NCBI RefSeq assembly: GCF_040581485.1
Contig: NC_090132.1
Span: 15,940,146 to 16,004,145 of the forward strand
Direction of reading: 5' to 3'
Origin: Linepithema humile
Taxonomy: Eukaryota > Arthropoda > Insecta > Hymenoptera > Formicidae
DNA length: 64,000 nucleotides
Below the pieces are notes generated by a model. That model saw only the letters and a program-made list of their open reading frames with translations, made no database searches and had not been told where the DNA came from. Positions 63,107 to 64,000 of the stretch are shown one piece after another (position 1 is the stretch's first letter; every line of letters begins with the position of its first letter). A program made the translations under genes and the position numbers.

Positions 63107-64000
63107 TTATAGATAATACAAAATGTCTGAGAGGGACTGATGTGGTTCAGCTTGAATATTTTGGCCGACTAGATACACAAGCTTGTGTGCGTATTGGCAA
63201 GGAGCGGGCACGCGAATCGTACCGGCCCAATTGTAATACAAATGACAAAGTTTATATGTGAGTCGCTGCATGTGGTCAGTCTCCATGTTGGACGTGTCAT
63301 GAACAACGATATAATGAGTAGGAGTTACTGTACCCTGTCGTACGTTTTGCGGCACAAGGAAGAAGTCGTAATAGTTCCGTCTCGTTATGCAAGAATCAAC
63401 GACAGTTCCTGGCGCAGGATTTCCCAAACCATTCCTCTACAAATTAAAAATCATCATAATCATAATTAAAATATCAATTATCAATTGTTGAAATATATTA
63501 ATTGCAGAACTTTTCATCAATGCAACAGGTTTTATATATCAATTGTAACGCAAACACTCACATCTTTGATGAAAATTCGAGTATTGATACGCTTTTGAAC
63601 CACAATTACGCTGAGTTGCGGTTTATAGTTTTGCGCAATGCGGTTGAACGTCGCCATGAATTGTTTTATTTCATAATTTTGAACGTAACTTATATCGCCA
63701 TCGCCAACTCCATCTCGAAATATGATTACACGCTCGGGATAATATCCATTATGCTGTCATTTTTAGGAAACAATAAAAAAGAACTTTATAATTTTAGCAT
63801 TTAAGAGACGCATGATGTATTAATTACCCGTTGAAATGCTTCAATGGCTGAAATAAAGCAAACTTGTAGCATATCCACCAACTCCTGCTTAGATGACTGC
63901 ATACAAATTTTACTATGCCATTTGGTCAGTTGAGCATCCAAACTTGAGACAAATCCGGCAACACTTTTCCCACTTCCGAACCCAGCATGGTAAACGTCTA
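63107..64000 (-). CDS. PIWI-clade Argonaute (Piwi/Aubergine type), C-terminal part of the PIWI domain; 5' part off the window
   Basis: Partial gene running off the right edge; the last three exons are seen: 63828 to 64000 or beyond, 63562-63753, and 63107-63436 (stop included). Introns of 74 and 125 bases have GT/AG ends and phase 0. PIWI proteins bind piRNAs and slice or silence transposon RNA in the germline. The RNase H-like DEDH tetrad can be read: Asp of DVYH, Glu of KQELVD, Asp of FRDGVGDGD and His of TPTHY. Other family marks are [21 protein letters not shown] and [13 protein letters not shown] near the C-terminus, ending in LYYL. The clade is certain; whether it is the aub or the piwi orthologue cannot be settled from the C-terminus alone. 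PAZ and MID domains must lie beyond 64000. Confidence 0.95.

Noticed and set aside
63185..63804. Plus-strand frames of 94 and 100 codons near the right edge
   Set aside because: They are antisense to the PIWI exons, whose reading frame and catalytic motifs are clear on the minus strand.
1..64000. CRISPR arrays, rRNA genes, tRNA genes, bacterial-type operons
   Set aside because: No spaced direct-repeat array, no rRNA-like stretch and no cloverleaf with A and B boxes was noticed. tRNAs could be missed by eye; a tRNAscan-SE run would settle it.

Overview
The window looks like nuclear DNA of an insect, most likely a hymenopteran and plausibly an ant. Spliced introns, three insect gene families, AT-rich intergenic DNA broken by CpG-rich patches and many microsatellites support this. 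The species is inferred and cannot be proven from the window. Three protein-coding genes can be supported, all on the minus strand. Read in transcription order (high to low coordinates) they are: the 3' end of a PIWI-clade Argonaute gene (63107 to beyond 64000), a complete insulin receptor substrate gene of the chico/IRS type (49025-56964, eight coding exons, 1081 codons plus stop by my splice joins), and a complete odd-skipped family zinc-finger gene (19425-23579, two coding exons, 314 codons plus stop).

Layout. 1-19424 is gene-poor: CpG-rich patches, microsatellites, a 420-base pyrimidine-rich tract and two copies of a small palindromic MITE. 19425-23579 is the odd-skipped family gene; its 3.2 kb intron carries two foldback (inverted-repeat) elements. 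A CpG-rich 5' flank follows to about 24.1 kb. 24.1-49.0 kb is AT-rich intergenic DNA with an expanded MITE (27325-27685), an apparently perfect 741-bp palindrome with a partial third copy (31813-32786), and a 1353-bp foldback element with 562-bp arms and repeated subterminal motifs (37779-39131). 49025-56964 is the IRS gene; intron 3 contains long simple repeats and an unexplained 294-codon open frame. 56965-60.6 kb is a CpG-rich, microsatellite-rich 5' flank. 60.6-63.1 kb is AT-rich and ends in a ~557-bp hairpin starting 60 bases past the PIWI stop codon.

The genes act in different pathways: segmentation and epithelial patterning (odd), insulin/PI3K signalling (chico) and germline transposon silencing (PIWI). 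I see no reason to regard them as a functional unit.

The most interesting feature is structural: at least five long foldback palindromes within about 42 kb. Two lie in an intron and one falls where the PIWI 3' UTR should be. If transcribed they would form long double-stranded RNA. Their transcription and small-RNA output cannot be judged from sequence alone.
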